Assembly (NCBI RefSeq): GCF_021018895.1
Contig: NC_079365.1
Span: 19,739,501-19,803,500 of the forward strand
DNA length: 64,000 nt
Source of the DNA: Seriola aureovittata
Taxonomy: Eukaryota; Chordata; Actinopteri; Carangiformes; Carangidae
Direction of reading: 5' to 3'
Shown: piece by piece, positions 20,978 to 33,057 of the stretch
Numbering within the stretch: the stretch's first letter is position 1
Layout: every line of letters begins with the position of its first letter
Program-made: the position numbers and the translations under genes
The notes under the pieces: model-generated
Database searches by the model: none
Told to the model about the DNA's origin: nothing
What the model saw: the letters and a program-made list of their open reading frames with translations, nothing else

Positions 20978-23421
20978 CTGCAACAAACAAAGAAAACAAA
21001 ATGAATGAACAGGCCAACGGCAGGAGGGGCGAAATTAAATCTTTTTTTCTTTCAACAAAATAAAGCAAAAGACAAACAGGCTCAAGGTGGAGGAAAATGC
21101 AAACACTCGTCTACATCAGAGTAGTTACATATCTGGTGTTCTGGTTTGAAAAAATATGTAATAGTAACTGAACTTAACTACCCAGCCTACAAAAATGAAT
21201 ACGTGAGATTAACAACAAAGACAATGCAGAAATCCTAGTGAAAAAAACCGGGGGGACTACTGTTTATAATAAAGTAGGATTGTGACAGCAAAAAGTGATT
21301 TCATTAGGTGTGAAAGATGGCTGAAGCAAAAAAAACATGCCACAATATCAATGTCAGTCTTAAACCAAATGATCCTAAAACTGGTCTCAACAGTAACAAC
21401 TTTGACCATAAAAACAGAATTATTTCCTAGGCACTCCAGTGATGGAAGATGTAATATTGTCTGCATGATAATGCAAAGTCAGTTTTCCTGTATATGAGAG
21501 CACTGTTGATTGAAATTAGATCAGTTTACGGCTAGGATATATTTTATAGAAAATCTTGAGGGGATGTGAGTTTTATAAAATGGTGCAGTGTCAGCTGAGA
21601 AAAACTGCATTTCACCAAGTTCTGACAACCAGCTAAAACTGCTGAACCTGTCTACCAATTTAACATTATAACAAACAGAGGAGGACCACATCCAACAATG
21701 CTTTCAGCATTTTTAAATTAAGGCTGCCCAAGTACCATGACATTTTCTAAACTTTGGAAAATCATAAATCATGCAACTCTGAAAATTAGTCTGAAAACTT
21801 AAAGCCAATTTTGATGTAAGCACATGGTAAGGACAGCTTTAGATCGAAACATTTGAAGAATTTAGAATGATTACCGACTACTAAAAACTACAAAGAAAAA
21901 AGGTAACTTGCATCACTTTCCAGGTAAGGCTTAAAATTTAGAGAGATTTCCTAACCCACAAACAGGTAATGTACATACATGGACCTCCCCATCACTAAGC
22001 ACATTTACAAACATTTTTGTAACCAGGGTACTACTAAGTTACTGCAGTAATATATTTTTTATAAGTCTATGGTCAGGATCTATAAAATACAGTTTCAGTA
22101 AATAGGGAAGTAAACAGGGAGACCAGATTTCACTGGGAAGATATCTCCTGAAGGAAAATAATTTAATTCCAAGTCCAACTATACAGCATCGCTACAGCCA
22201 CATAAGCCGGGTTCCTAAACTCAACAGTTAAATATGGGACACATTTGTGTTGTATGTGCAGGCTTTGTGCACTCGACAAAGCCTGTCCCATCACTTCGCA
22301 TTTGTCCAAACCCTCCAAACAACACAAAAATAGAGCATGCAGCATCTTGAATCATTAATTTACAACAAGTGGGTCATGGAATAGAGAGAAGGCTGATCCC
22401 ACATCCATGTCACATTTGAGTTATCTTAAGTATGGGTTCATTACTTCAAAATAGCATTTGTCAATTTCCAAGCTGTAGTTGACAAAGGGAAGTTGAGATT
22501 GGATCTCATGTCTGCCAAACTTCTTTGCTCAACATAATTGAAGTCATGTATAATAGATATGGTGTTACACAACAACTTTCTTGACATCAGTGCTCACATT
22601 TTGTCATCTACCATCCATCCCATGAGACCCAAATGCACCAAAATTACAGTCCTGCTGTATATAAACATCTTTTTTTAAGTGATCAAGTGTCTTGATTATC
22701 TAAACACCAAAGAATACACAGCTGTTACTATACATACCCCCTTCAGTGACTCATAACGCTGAGATGTGGGCTTCTTGATGCCATTCCTGTGGGCTTTACG
22801 AGCTGTGCCAACACAAGGGGAAACAATTAGAAACAGGTTCATCCATAAACTAGGACTCACCCATACGAAAAACACTAAAAAGAGGACAAGCATGTAAAAG
22901 TTAGAGCTGAAACATTACTGACAATCTTCCATTAGAGTGATGGTTTATGATTTAAAACATATACTCTTGCAATTCTGCCCTGACACTTTACCTTTCCTGC
23001 TTGAGTTTGTAGAATTTGTGACATGCTGCACCTTCAAATCAACCCCTTAAATATATTGTACTGCTGAAATTAATACTAACTGTTGTATCACTGTTAAATT
23101 TCTGATATACTGCTATGAAAACAGTTCACTGTTTATAACACATTAACTAGTACAACCTTTACTTCTGATTGACTGCTTTTAAATACACTATGTTTACTTC
23201 TCAGTCATATACTTTAATTTTTATACATCTCTTTTTTTTAATAAAACAGCAATGCAGAAAGACTGCAAGGTAAGAATTTAATTGCACAGTATAACATATT
23301 GCTCTGTTCTTAAATGTTCAAAGTGAAATAAGCTCCTAAAGTGAGGAAACTTCAAACGTAGCTTTCCTCTGCTGTCATACTTACACTGGTTGTGGGTTGT
23401 GTGGTTCTTAGACTTGGCCAT
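20885..23421 (-). CDS. rpl29: 60S ribosomal protein L29 (eL29), three coding exons
   Basis: This is a structural protein of the large ribosomal subunit. The exons join to 64 codons: [34 protein letters not shown], then [20 protein letters not shown] and [10 protein letters not shown] with TAA at 20885-20887. The basic N-terminal core is nearly invariant in vertebrates. The protein stops soon after KKHNKKGQ, as in the short fish/yeast-type form, and lacks the long Ala/Lys-rich extension of the mammalian protein. Phases and GT-AG sites agree at both junctions. It lies directly upstream of iars1 on the same strand, with its own promoter. Confidence 0.97.
20978..22737 (-). other. rpl29: rpl29 intron 3
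   Basis: This intron is 1.76 kb, long for a ribosomal protein gene. I looked for C/D-box snoRNA signatures on the sense strand (TGATGA with a CTGA partner) and saw none. H/ACA snoRNAs cannot be excluded by eye. Confidence 0.6.
22738..22802 (-). CDS. rpl29: rpl29 exon 3
   Basis: This 65-nt exon encodes [21 protein letters not shown] after completing the Ser codon. The acceptor is ttggcacag and the donor GTATGT. Confidence 0.96.
22803..23384 (-). other. rpl29: rpl29 intron 2
   Basis: This 0.58-kb AT-rich intron shows no coding or snoRNA-like content. Confidence 0.7.
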
Positions 23422-23437
23422 TTCGACACTGGTTTAT
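23385..23437 (-). CDS. rpl29: rpl29 exon 2 (start codon at 23421)
   Basis: The acceptor is ctcttcag at 23438-23439, followed by 16 UTR bases and ATG. It encodes [12 protein letters not shown] plus one base. The donor is GTAAGT. The start is fixed by family conservation of MAKSKNHT. Confidence 0.95.
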
Positions 23438-23893
23438 CTGAAGAGAGAGAATATACAGCAATTCACGTTAATCTGAATGCTACATCACTGTTATTTGCAT
23501 GTTAGCACACATTAGCTTATTTTGAATTGCTAACCAGCAGATTATAGAGCTTTTTACAATATGAATAGAGCTACGTTTGCTATAAATTTAGTGAAACAGC
23601 AACCGTGAAGGGAAGATGTAAAAGGTGCATTTCAGACTGAAACTCAGACTATTTTTCTGAATGTGGAACTGACGCCCGGTCGCTAGCTGCTGCTTTGCTA
23701 AACGAAGCGTTAGCACTTCAAAAGGCGTCAGTTTTATCTTTTTAATAAGGATCAAATCTGAAACATACTGCAGTGGACACATAACCAATTAAGTGCTTTA
23801 TCAAAATCAGTGACTGTTTCTGTGCGGACATGTAAAATACACGAAGATTGATAAAGATTTTAAGACTCCACCAAAGTGGGGGAAAAAAGATAC

Positions 23894-23929
23894 CTGCCAC
23901 ACGAACAGACGACAACCGGAAGAGAAAGG
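23894..23929 (-). other. rpl29: rpl29 exon 1 with 5' TOP-like start
   Basis: On the minus strand this reads CCTTTCTCTTCCGGTTGTCG and continues to GTGTGGCAG, then a GTATCT donor at 23892-23893. A pyrimidine tract beginning with C is the 5' TOP hallmark that places ribosomal protein mRNAs under mTOR/LARP1 control. The start is set at the first C of the tract. Intron 1 (23438-23893) is 456 bp and shows nothing else. Confidence 0.7.
23917..23923 (+). promoter_or_regulatory. rpl29: ETS-type site CCGGAAG in the rpl29 promoter
   Basis: CCGGAAG overlaps the predicted start region. GABP/ETS sites at or near the start are common in ribosomal protein promoters. The motif is exact; occupancy is inferred. 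Confidence 0.4.
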
Positions 23930-24073
23930 AAATCAAACCCGGGGGAGAAGAAGAAGAAGAATCGCGTCAAGAAGATGAAGTCAGTGAGCTCTGTTTAATG
24001 ACACTGCCTCCTATCGGTGAATTCCGAAACGACAGGTGAAAGTCCACAGCTGGCCACTGGATGTCACTCTCTG

Positions 24074-24083
24074 GTCATGTGAC
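24074..24083 (+). promoter_or_regulatory. M-box/CLEAR-like E-box GTCATGTGAC
   Basis: A 10-bp site matching the MITF/TFE family M-box, about 150 bp upstream of the rpl29 start. A single short motif, so weak evidence. It may serve rpl29 or nothing. Confidence 0.25.
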
Positions 24084-24124
24084 ACCCACAAAATGAGAAT
24101 GAAATGTGTGGCTGTATGAGTCAC

Positions 24125-24680
24125 AATACACTCAGCTGCCAGTTTATTAGGAACACCTGGCTAACACTAATGCAGTCCTGCAATAAATCGTCTGTCATAG
24201 AAACTGGTGTTGATTCAACTGTATGATAATTTTGGAAGCTGCAGTTTGTGGTGCGTTATGTTGACATGTGTTTCGTTTTTTCTTGGGTTCTTCATTAGAA
24301 ATGAAAGTGTGGCAATGTCAACTTCCTCTGTCTGCGAGTGTAGGGTTTGATCTTTCTCTTCTTCTTCACTAGATTAAGTTTATTTTCTCTTTTTGTTTTG
24401 TTTTCATTTCTTTTCAGGTGGAACTAAATATACCCAAATACTGACGTACAGTTTTGAGGCACCTAAGCATTCTTAAATTGCAAAACTAAAGACATGACAG
24501 AGAACATTGTACAGAAAAAGGAAAAAACAAAACAAAAAAGTATCCTACCGGACAATTATAAAAAGTTTTGTTATAAAGCAAGGGGGTGTAGGTTATCTGG
24601 TAGTGTTATGTGGTAGTGTTGATTTGGTGTTGTGTGTATGTGTGGTGTGATGTGTGTTCTGGAGTGAACTACATAACTGC
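24125..24680 (+). repeat. interspersed repeat of the 'ctgccagtttattaggaacacct' family
   Basis: The segment starts 'cagctgccagtttattaggaacacctggctaacactaatgcagtcctgcaataaatc' and contains 'aactggtgttgattcaactgt', 'gtagggtttgatctt' and 'gtggaactaaatata', ending 'gaactacataactgcatat'. I recognise this ordered set as a recurrent fish repeat, from memory and without a name. Its simple TG-rich end (24605-24655) is part of it. Confidence 0.45.
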
Positions 24681-26355
24681 ATATAAAGTACTTGAAACTA
24701 TCTCCACCTCAAACAGCTGCAAAAGAAAAATGCTCATTACAAACAATGTAATGTAACAATATATCAATCATATGAGCCCTTTTTCTGCAGAACTAGTTAT
24801 TTTACTTTCGAAACTTTAAGAACATTTTGCTGGAAATACTTCTGTAATTTAACAGTTTTACAATACAGTTTATTTTTCTCTTGTTTATGAGGCTCCACAA
24901 GTAGACATTGTTTCACAGGCCAAAAAAGGCTGAGAATCATTGTTACAGATGATCAGAAAGAACCTAAAAGGTAATTATTTATTCCATTATAACCACATGC
25001 ACACAATATGGCCCTATAGGAATACTGGCAATTATTTTTCTAAATCCCTTTGCCTCTCTTTCCTTCTGCCTCCTTGTGTCTGACAGTGACAGAACCATGA
25101 CCTATTTGACCAGTTTATTATCAGCATCCACTTCTAATTATTCCTTATGGAATAAGCTTTGTGGTTATTCGTACAGTTCACCTAAAAGGGTTTCACATGT
25201 TGTTCTACTACATAAATCACTTCCTGTTACTAACTCCGGAGCTGTGCGCTGTTAGCCTGTTAACTTCTATTGGCTGCGTGTGGATCAGAAATCATACAGC
25301 ATGTGTTGATTTGTGAAGATTTTCTTTTTGAAAAAAAGAAAAAAGATGAGGCCCCGATTGCGACAGAGCTCGAATTTTTCATGAACCTGCATTGCAAAAC
25401 CTCCACAGGAAACCTCTTTATGGGTCCACTGTTTGCACTTAAATCTAGTTCAGCCACTAAAACCATGTCATCACTACCAAAGTATCTCTCTGAGCCAATC
25501 AAGACGGATACTTGACATGTGAGTGAAGTGTGAGTTGAGGGTAAGTGCAAATAGGATGATTTCATGACAAGATGAGAGGAAAAACATGCATCCACAGTAT
25601 CATTAGTTGGCTGCAACCATTGATTCAGAAGCCTGTTTTAATGAATGAATGAATGAATAGGTATTTAGTTATATCTTTTAAAGACAGAATTATAAGATTT
25701 CGGCAAAACCATGAAATAATAAGTCAAAAGTTTGACTTCTAAATAGCATTTACAGGCAAAAACAACAAAGGTAAAATTTACAAGATAGAAAGTGAAAATT
25801 ACCAGATCAAAATTTTGTATAAGTGTACTACATTTTGATGTGGCAAGACAAGATTTTTGCTTATTATGTGACATAGATTTCAGAGATAGATTTCAGTGCA
25901 TATCAGCACAAAACTTTCCTCAATTGCGAAACATCTGAATGAGGTTTGGTGAAGATCACATGCAATCCTGTCTTCCTAGAAACTACGTATAGAATGCAAC
26001 AGCAAAAACATTTTATGGTGAAATGAGATTTCCCTCTAATAGACCTGTCAGAAGCACCCATTAAGTGTCATTCATGATGGCTTTCATAGACGGACTGCTT
26101 CTGTTAGTCACTGTCCACCGAAGCGACAACACTGCAACCAGCACGGTGAGATGATGGACAGATTGTAAAGCAGCCAGCATTTATAGACGCATCCACAGAG
26201 ATTACAGTGCTGCTGGCCCTCCCCTATGTTGAGATAGATGGGAATGGATGCAGGACCATGTGACTGAGCTTACAGCTCTCTCTCGCGCACACACACTTGA
26301 GCACACACTGAAAGAAGTGAGGGATTTTTCTAAATTTGGCCGTAACCTATGGTCC
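24681..26355. other. intergenic, no gene seen
   Basis: Moderately AT-rich complex sequence with a short (GAAT)n patch at 25641-25660. The portion 26040-26200 is less AT-rich and contains 'cattaagtgtcattcatgatggctttc', which looks like unique, possibly constrained sequence. No coding exon with splice sites is visible. Confidence 0.5.
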
Positions 26356-26438
26356 CCTTTCCTTTCCTTTCCTTTCCTTTCCTTTCCTTTCCTTTCCTTT
26401 CCTTTCCTTTCCTTTTCTTTCCTTTCCTTTCCTTTCTC
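26356..26438 (+). repeat. (CCTTT)n microsatellite
   Basis: About sixteen pentamer units, nearly pure apart from one interruption near 26414-26420. Pure polypyrimidine/polypurine DNA of this length can adopt triplex structures. Confidence 0.95.
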
Positions 26439-27710
26439 TCCTCTCATTCTCAGCTGAGGTTGGGTTGAATTCCTGCTCAAGCAGAAGAAATCATGCAGCA
26501 GCATCCTATATTTAGACCCCTGTTTGATCATATGAGCCTCTCCGCTCCACTCTGCAACACTCGGCTGTGCTCAGTCAATTACAGGGTGCATGTGTTATTT
26601 CATATTTTCTCCTTGATCTGATAGTGGTCAAGAGAGGACTGGTTTCCATTTCCTGTCACATCTTTCGCACGTGGGACTTACGGTGGTGTGAGTTTTTACA
26701 GCAAAATGAACACGTCTTGATGAATATTTTCTCGTGTTTATCTGCGAGGAATCTTTATTAATGAGGGATGAGACACTTTCAGTTGCTTCACTGAAACACA
26801 CACAATTATCATACTGTAACTCTCAACAAATGAATAAATCTGATCATTTCTCAAACAAGCTGAATTATATAAAAGTTTAAACTCAGTGACACATTTTTTT
26901 TTTTTAATTATATAAGATTAAAGTGTATTCTCTAAGTATAAACGTATTCATATATTTCCTGCAGGTCCATGTTTGCAGATATCTATCTATCTCGACTCTA
27001 TATTTTTCTGTTCAGACACATACAAATGCATACGCACTTTCAGTATTCCCAGGAACAACTTTAATACATTTACAGAAAATGAAGGTCTTGTGTGCTGTCT
27101 AACTTGATCTTAGATATTACATCTTATCTGAGAGCCTGTAACTGATTTTCAATATAAGCAACAAACACTACACAGGCACATCCATAATTGTTTATGTTTA
27201 TTAAACATTGTGCTATATTGCTTCCCTGATATTGTATTGCCCATTTCATATCACAAAAAAAATTCAATTACTTTTGCATCTTCATTTTAGTTTGTTGTAA
27301 TTAGCTTTAATTCCCAGGGTATAAAGGTTTAAAAGCCTCTAAAATATGATCTAACGTCAGGATAATGTCTCATTTAACATCGCATAGCTACAGTACATTA
27401 TAATGATGGTTTTACAGAATGAGCAGCATCTCTAGAGATGCTGTACATTCATTCCCTCCGATAATAAGCCTACAGGGAACCACCAACTCTGCTCTGTTAC
27501 TTAATCGTTTGCCTGTGAGAGAACAGAAGACATCACATGCTACTGCCACTGCTGCTGCTGCCGTGCTCTCTGTTTCTTTGTCCCTGTCATCCTTGTCATC
27601 CTCACACTGTGTCTCTTGCTGTTGCTCTTTCTTTATTTATCTCTCTGTTTTTTCTTTCACTCTCTGAATTTCTTATGTGCCTCTGCTGTTATCCAGAGGT
27701 GCCAGTACTT
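26439..27710. other. intergenic, no gene seen
   Basis: AT-rich sequence with T-run and ATCTATCT patches (26979-26992), then a CT-rich stretch around 27540-27660 with (CTG) triplets. Open frames here are short and compositional. Confidence 0.5.
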
Positions 27711-27910
27711 GTGCTTAACTTGGAAGCTCCATTTAATGCTACTTTATATGTATGTGTGGTACCAAAGGTCAGACCATGTCAATCCATTCAATAACTGTTG
27801 AGACATCCAAACTACAAATGTCAGCTTCTTGGTGGCTTCTTGGTCTTTCACGAAAAACCCAGAGGATCAGCAAAGTCAGTAGGATTCATTTTCTGGGGAC
27901 TTTACACATG
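27711..27910 (+). repeat. teleost interspersed repeat (rearranged copy)
   Basis: The end-of-repeat phrase 'ccattcaataactgttgagacatcc' lies directly before 'gaggatcagcaaagtcagtaggattcattttctggggac', which normally precedes it. This suggests two partial copies joined in tandem. The same family occurs at 45057-45240. Confidence 0.6.
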
Positions 27911-29438
27911 CAGGGTCTTTTTACACAGTTGTATTGCTGCTAGTACTCATTCACGACCTATCCACTGTCACCTGCTCTCTTTTTCTTTTACTCCAACTCA
28001 GTCGTTTGCTCTTTTCTGTCTCTGCATCTCTTTCTCAGCTTTACCCATGAACTCCATCTCTTGCTCTCCTGCTCTCTCTTTTGTACATCTCCCCACCCAC
28101 TTTCATTTCCTTTTCATCTGTAAGAGGAAATCTTGCCTTTGAGCAGCGCAGAGTCGATCCCCCAGGGACTCACTTCACCTCAACACATGAAAGAGTCTGC
28201 TTATTATGTCTCTGGATTTGGAAGGCATTATATGCAAACACATCCAAACAGAGTGGAAGATCCATTGTAATAAACAGGAAAAAAAACCCACCAGGATATT
28301 GAAGAATTGACGAGTGACATAATCATGAATATGTAATATGTTCTTTGTTTAGCGTTAAATTAGGAGTTGATAGAGTATGCTACAAGCCTGTAAACCAATA
28401 GTTAGTATTTGTTAGTATGTGGCCGTTTACTGTGATGTCTTCTTTACTGCTCTTTTAATACTACCTTAAATGAGGGCTAATGACTGAGGTCAGTTACTGG
28501 TTAATGGTATTGGTAACAACTTGTTTTATGACATACTGTACGCCCTGTGTAGTCAAGTACATCAACCTATTACAGAAACACACGTGAGTGCATAAACGTT
28601 CCCTTTTGAGAAAACTCCTGAGAAAAAATATCTGGATCGTTAACTGTTAAATACACTATACAGGGGTTCATGCAATAGTCTATAGTTATAGTATTCACAT
28701 GGCCAACTTTTAAACAATTTTGAGCATTACTCAGGTTGTAACTCACATTCATCAGTCATTATAATTCATCTTTTTCATCATCTTTTTATCTTTGTTCACA
28801 ATTCATGATGATGGTTAGCTCCTGTTTAGTGAACACTGATTCACACTGATTCACTTCTATTCATCATTTCACTATATAAGGTACAATCATTTTCACAAGA
28901 CATTTTTACAAAATGGTGAAAGCAGAACATTTTTGGACTTGACCTTTGTTAACTAGCCACCTGCTGACTTTCCCGTCCACGGTTTGGTGCTCCGCAAGTA
29001 GCATCCAGTGGTTCGCTTTTTGCTGGAAGCAGTCAATGTTAATGGAAGAAAATATTAATTAATGGAGGGCATTATATTCCCATACTTAGAATACATATTT
29101 AGTTAGCTCATCTCCATAAATTGATGATGAATCATATAACCCTTGTTACTTTCCTACAATTGATTGAAGAGACCAACTATTTACTTATTTTGCATGTGAA
29201 AGATTTTCCTTCCTAATTCTCTGAAGAAACATCAAAAAAGTAGAACATCTCTTTTATGTTTCATTTAGTTAAACTGACCTTTTCATATACAGTCTATGGG
29301 CCTGATCAATTCCAAATGTGCTCTGCAGTCCATGCTCTCAGCTTCTGCAGTAGTGCTCTTGAGCAACATGATGAATCACTGGTTGCTCAAGTGGTGCTGC
29401 TCAGCAGGAGGAAACTGCAGCAGTTGTACTGTGTCTGT
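27911..29438. other. intergenic, no gene seen
   Basis: A CT-rich stretch at 27960-28130 gives spurious Ser/Leu-rich frames. The remainder is complex AT-rich DNA without a delimited element. Confidence 0.5.
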
Positions 29439-29439
29439 A

Positions 29440-29475
29440 TGTGTGTGTGTGGGTGGGTGGGTGGGTGTGTGTGTG

Positions 29476-29518
<43 letters not shown>
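29440..29518 (+). repeat. (TG)n microsatellite with TGGG units
   Basis: Compound tract of TG dinucleotides with GGGTGGGTGGGTGGG near the left end. G-runs here could form a quadruplex. Confidence 0.95.
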
Positions 29519-29520
<2 letters not shown>

Positions 29521-29763
29521 CCTCCCTCACCAGATGCTACACATATGATGAATATCTTCGTGCTAGGTTAAAAAGAGAAATGAATATAATGCTTAATGCC
29601 TTTCTTTTTTGTAAGTTTGCAGGGCAGACTGACTATCTTACAAAACACTGCCTTTCCTCCATCAGTGAAAATCACTTGTACATCATACTTGTAAAAGTGT
29701 CTTCTCCTTCTCTTCAAGCTTCGTTAATCAAAGCACGAGTGATTCTCTTGCTCTGCGCATACG

Positions 29764-29795
29764 TGCGCGCGCGTGTGTGTGTGTGTGTGTGTGTG
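29764..29795 (+). repeat. (CG)n/(TG)n microsatellite
   Basis: GCGCGCGC followed by TG repeats, a potential Z-DNA-forming tract. Confidence 0.9.
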
Positions 29796-30540
29796 AGCCT
29801 GTGCTTTGTCTCAGATGTATATCATGTCCTGAATGATCAAATGCAAATATAGTGTTTGAGGTTTCTGTTCTTCTGACATGCAGCATGGGAAAATACTCTC
29901 TATAGCCATCTTTCTCTGTATGCCACCTCTAACTCCTCGTTTGCTTTGCTGCACTGACTTCATTCATTGTGGCCGAAGGACAGCACAGGAGAAGGAAAGA
30001 ATGAAGCAGAATGTGTGTTTATTGGTGCCAGGAGAAGATGAGTGGGCGGTCTCTGCTAAGATTGAGCTTTCTTATTGGTTAATGGGAGGGGATGAATGAA
30101 AGGATTCTGATTTGAATGAAGGCCAGATGTCACCGAGCATCAGGGCATGCAGCACCGCTGGGATGACAGGAAGGAGGGAGGAGTGATGGAGGGAGGAGGT
30201 AGAAGAATGACTCATTCACTTTGCCCTACCTTCTATCGATCTGTCTATCCATCTATCTTGTCTCTCTTCCCTCCATTCTTCACATATCTCTGGCTCAGTT
30301 GGCACATGCACATTAAGTACAAAATACACAATAGAATAGAAATGTTAAATAACAAAATTAGACTTTAAGACAAATAAAAACAGGAGGTTATGAAGTCAGT
30401 CTTGTTATTTTAATGTAAAAGAATTTAAAATCAAATATATTGGTTGTTCCAAAACGTTAACTGCATGTTTACTATTGTAACCATGCCGCTGATACGCAAC
30501 CTGTATGGTCATTTGTCCCTACTTGCCCTTATTTGTCCCT
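29796..30540. other. intergenic, no gene seen
   Basis: No coding exon. Sequence around 30050-30160 is balanced in composition and possibly unique. A GGAGG-rich patch lies at 30170-30200. Confidence 0.5.
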
Positions 30541-30665
30541 ATTTGCATGCTAACACGCTAAACTAAGATGGTGAATATAGTAAACATTACACCTGCTGAA
30601 CATGTTAGCATTGTCAGTGTCAACATTTTAGCGTGCCGATATTTGTGTTTAACTCAAGGCACCTC
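30541..30665. repeat. 'gctaacacgctaa' family interspersed repeat
   Basis: It contains 'gcatgctaacacgctaaactaagatggtgaatatagtaaacattacacctgctgaacatgttagcattgtcagtgtcaac', a very common fish repeat motif set. Fragments of the same family occur at 39715-39790 and, for its other end, 44325-44400. Confidence 0.65.
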
Positions 30666-31559
30666 TTCATTTTTAATTTAGGGTCAGGTCCACTGTGTAA
30701 GCCTGCTATATGTTTTTTTTATGCTGTTTGAGTGCACAATAATAAAATAGCAGCATCCTAACGACCTATTTGACTGAGACAAGACCTCTGCTGTATGTCA
30801 CCCCCTTCACTCCCTCTCCAAGTTTCCTCTCTATGTCCAGCGTCAACTTTGAAATAGTGCCAGAAGGCTAACAAGATAATAAAAACATTAGAACAGAATA
30901 TAGAATATCATATTCTTTGTCTAGTTTGATACTCAGTGGTGCAAACATATTTCAGTCAATGCTAATGTTCAATGCTCAACCAAAATGTGATTATCTTTAT
31001 TTACTTAAGAATAGCATTTATTATTGATTTTGTTGACTTTGCACTTCAATCTTGTTGTTTGACTTTGCCCGTCATATTTGACTTTGTGCAGTCGTTGTTT
31101 CTGGCAAATGGAAACAACAACAGATGTCAGTGTTCATTACAGTAAATAGTCTGTACATCAGACAGATACGAATACCAGTTAATACTGTAATATGTGGTAT
31201 AAAATCCCAAAACAATATACAACAATAGCAACATCTACAAGGACATGACTGGAAATGAAAGGAAATTACTATATACTGTCAAATACCAAAACATTTACAT
31301 AAATATATTTGGCTGATATATAACTTAAAATAGAAGTAACCCTGATGAAATAGAAGATAAAAATATTAAATCTTTACATATCAAAAGATGTATAACAGAC
31401 AGCTCTGTTTTCCTCAGTGAATGCAAAACTAAAAAAAACACATTTTACATCCTGTACAGCTAAGACTTTATTTGTCAGACATCAAAACATTTTTTCAAAA
31501 ATCTAACCTTTTCTTTGAAAACAATATCAATGTGATATCCAACGCATCCAATGTTCTTA
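30666..31559. other. intergenic, no gene seen
   Basis: AT-rich complex DNA. No repeat boundary or exon recognised. Confidence 0.5.
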
Positions 31560-32045
31560 GAAATATAACCAAGATAAGACTTTTCCTCAGCTGAAATGAC
31601 CTAGAAAAACTGAGACATGCTGTTATTTCTTCCAGTATTAATTACTGTAATGTACTCGTCTCAGGCGTCCCCGCTCTGCTCTCAATCAAACTAATTCAAA
31701 ACTCAGCAAATGAATGTGAGCCAGTAAATATGATTACATTATCTCAGTCTCTGTTCATTGGCTCATTGTGAATGCACATATTGATTATAAACTTCTGTTT
31801 CTAACTACCAAAGCATTACGTCGTCTCTCCACGTAATATATCACTGATTCACTCGCTGCTCTGTTCACAGAATACAACTTCTTTGTTATTTTTGCAGGTG
31901 ACAGCTCGGAGCACAGCCTCTCCTGCTGTAGCTCCTTAACGGTGTCAGCGTATCAGACTCTGTCTCATTACTGAAGACTCGGTCGAGACTCAACAGCAAT
32001 TTGTTTTCTGCGATCCTAAAGGTTACATGAGCTCTCACACACCCA
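31560..32045 (+). pseudogene. decayed LINE ORF2 C-terminal fragment
   Basis: From 31634 the plus strand reads SINYCNVLVSGVPALLSIKL then IQNSAN. This matches the conserved 'SRLDYCNALLSGLP...LQLIQNAAAR' block of fish non-LTR retrotransposons. Further on, TTKAL...YITDSL and TARSTASPAVAP, then DSVSLLKTRSRLNSNLF after a frameshift, follow the expected order of that C-terminal region. Stops and frameshifts break it throughout. It lies just before a CA tract and a reverse-oriented LINE-type 3' end. Confidence 0.7.
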
Positions 32046-32115
32046 ACAATACTTTCTCTGTCTTCTAACTTCTAACTTCAACTAGTGGCTGTCTGTACTG
32101 TATTCAAACACGCAC

Positions 32116-32119
<4 letters not shown>

Positions 32120-32152
<33 letters not shown>
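32120..32152 (+). repeat. (CA)n microsatellite
   Basis: Pure CA dinucleotide tract adjacent to a LINE-like 3' end. Confidence 0.95.
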
Positions 32153-32153
<1 letters not shown>

Positions 32154-32330
32154 GAGATAAGACTTTATTGATCACTTTATTGATTTATTGAGGGAAATTC
32201 ATGTGTTACAACAGCACAAGAGGCAGCCTTACAAGGTGGTATACTAAGAACAATGTGAGAAATAAAAAAAAGTACCATTCAAACAAAAGCCATGTACTAT
32301 ATACAGTAATTCTAGGGCTACAAATAAAGA
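32153..32330 (-). mobile_element. reverse-oriented LINE/SINE-type 3' end
   Basis: 'agataagactttattgatcactttattgatttattgagggaaattcatgtgttacaacagcacaagaggcagc' read on the minus strand ends in TCAATAAAGTCTTATCT. This is the tail form seen in several fish non-LTR families. The (CA)n next to it may mark the insertion end. Boundaries are approximate. Confidence 0.5.
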
Positions 32331-33005
32331 AATTATGGCGTCTGTGTTGAGTTAAGCTCTGATATGCTAAAAACTTTCATCATAGAGGATTGGGATTGGG
32401 AAAACTTTAAATGTGTACTTTCATTTCACTTTGATTGTTTTAATTAGACTTCCCAACTGTTACTTGTGTTCATTGAGACTGAAATGTTTAAACGCTGTCT
32501 GAGACTCCTGTTGTGTAACCGTTGTAAATGTGCATATGTCAACACCAGCCACAATGACAGTGATATGTGCAGTGCAATAAGATTGTTGGGGAAAAATATG
32601 AAGAATCTTCATTAAAAATGGCTTTAGTCTGTGATTTCCAAAACAGTTACGAATCACTGCTGAAATATAAGTCAGTTTTATGATGCGAGAACGATCTGGT
32701 TGAAGGTCGGTGAGGTTTAGGCACAAGGTTCTTTTTAGGGAAACATCACTGGGTTAAAATAACCACTTGGCAAATGTTAAATAACTTGAACTGAAACATA
32801 TGCTGTTTATCCTTATCATAGATGGCACAGATTAACATAAAGCGACTCACTGGTTAAATAACGGAGCTAAAACTGAAGCAAACGAGCTGTGTTAATCATA
32901 TTCTGGTGACTCACTTGTATTGCTGCCACACTCGTTCACATTCACACAGTGCACACACTTTTATTGCACATACAGTACACACATAAATGTGTCTTCACAA
33001 CACAC

Positions 33006-33006
<1 letters not shown>
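32331..33006. other. intergenic, no gene seen
   Basis: Complex AT-rich sequence; nothing recognised. Confidence 0.5.

Positions 33007-33052
<46 letters not shown>
33007..33052 (+). repeat. (CA)n microsatellite
   Basis: Pure dinucleotide tract. Confidence 0.95.

Positions 33053-33057
<5 letters not shown>

Noticed and set aside
26202..26531. Lys/Glu/Arg repeat protein on the minus strand
   Set aside because: It is the translation of the (CCTTT)n microsatellite, with no flanking gene structure.
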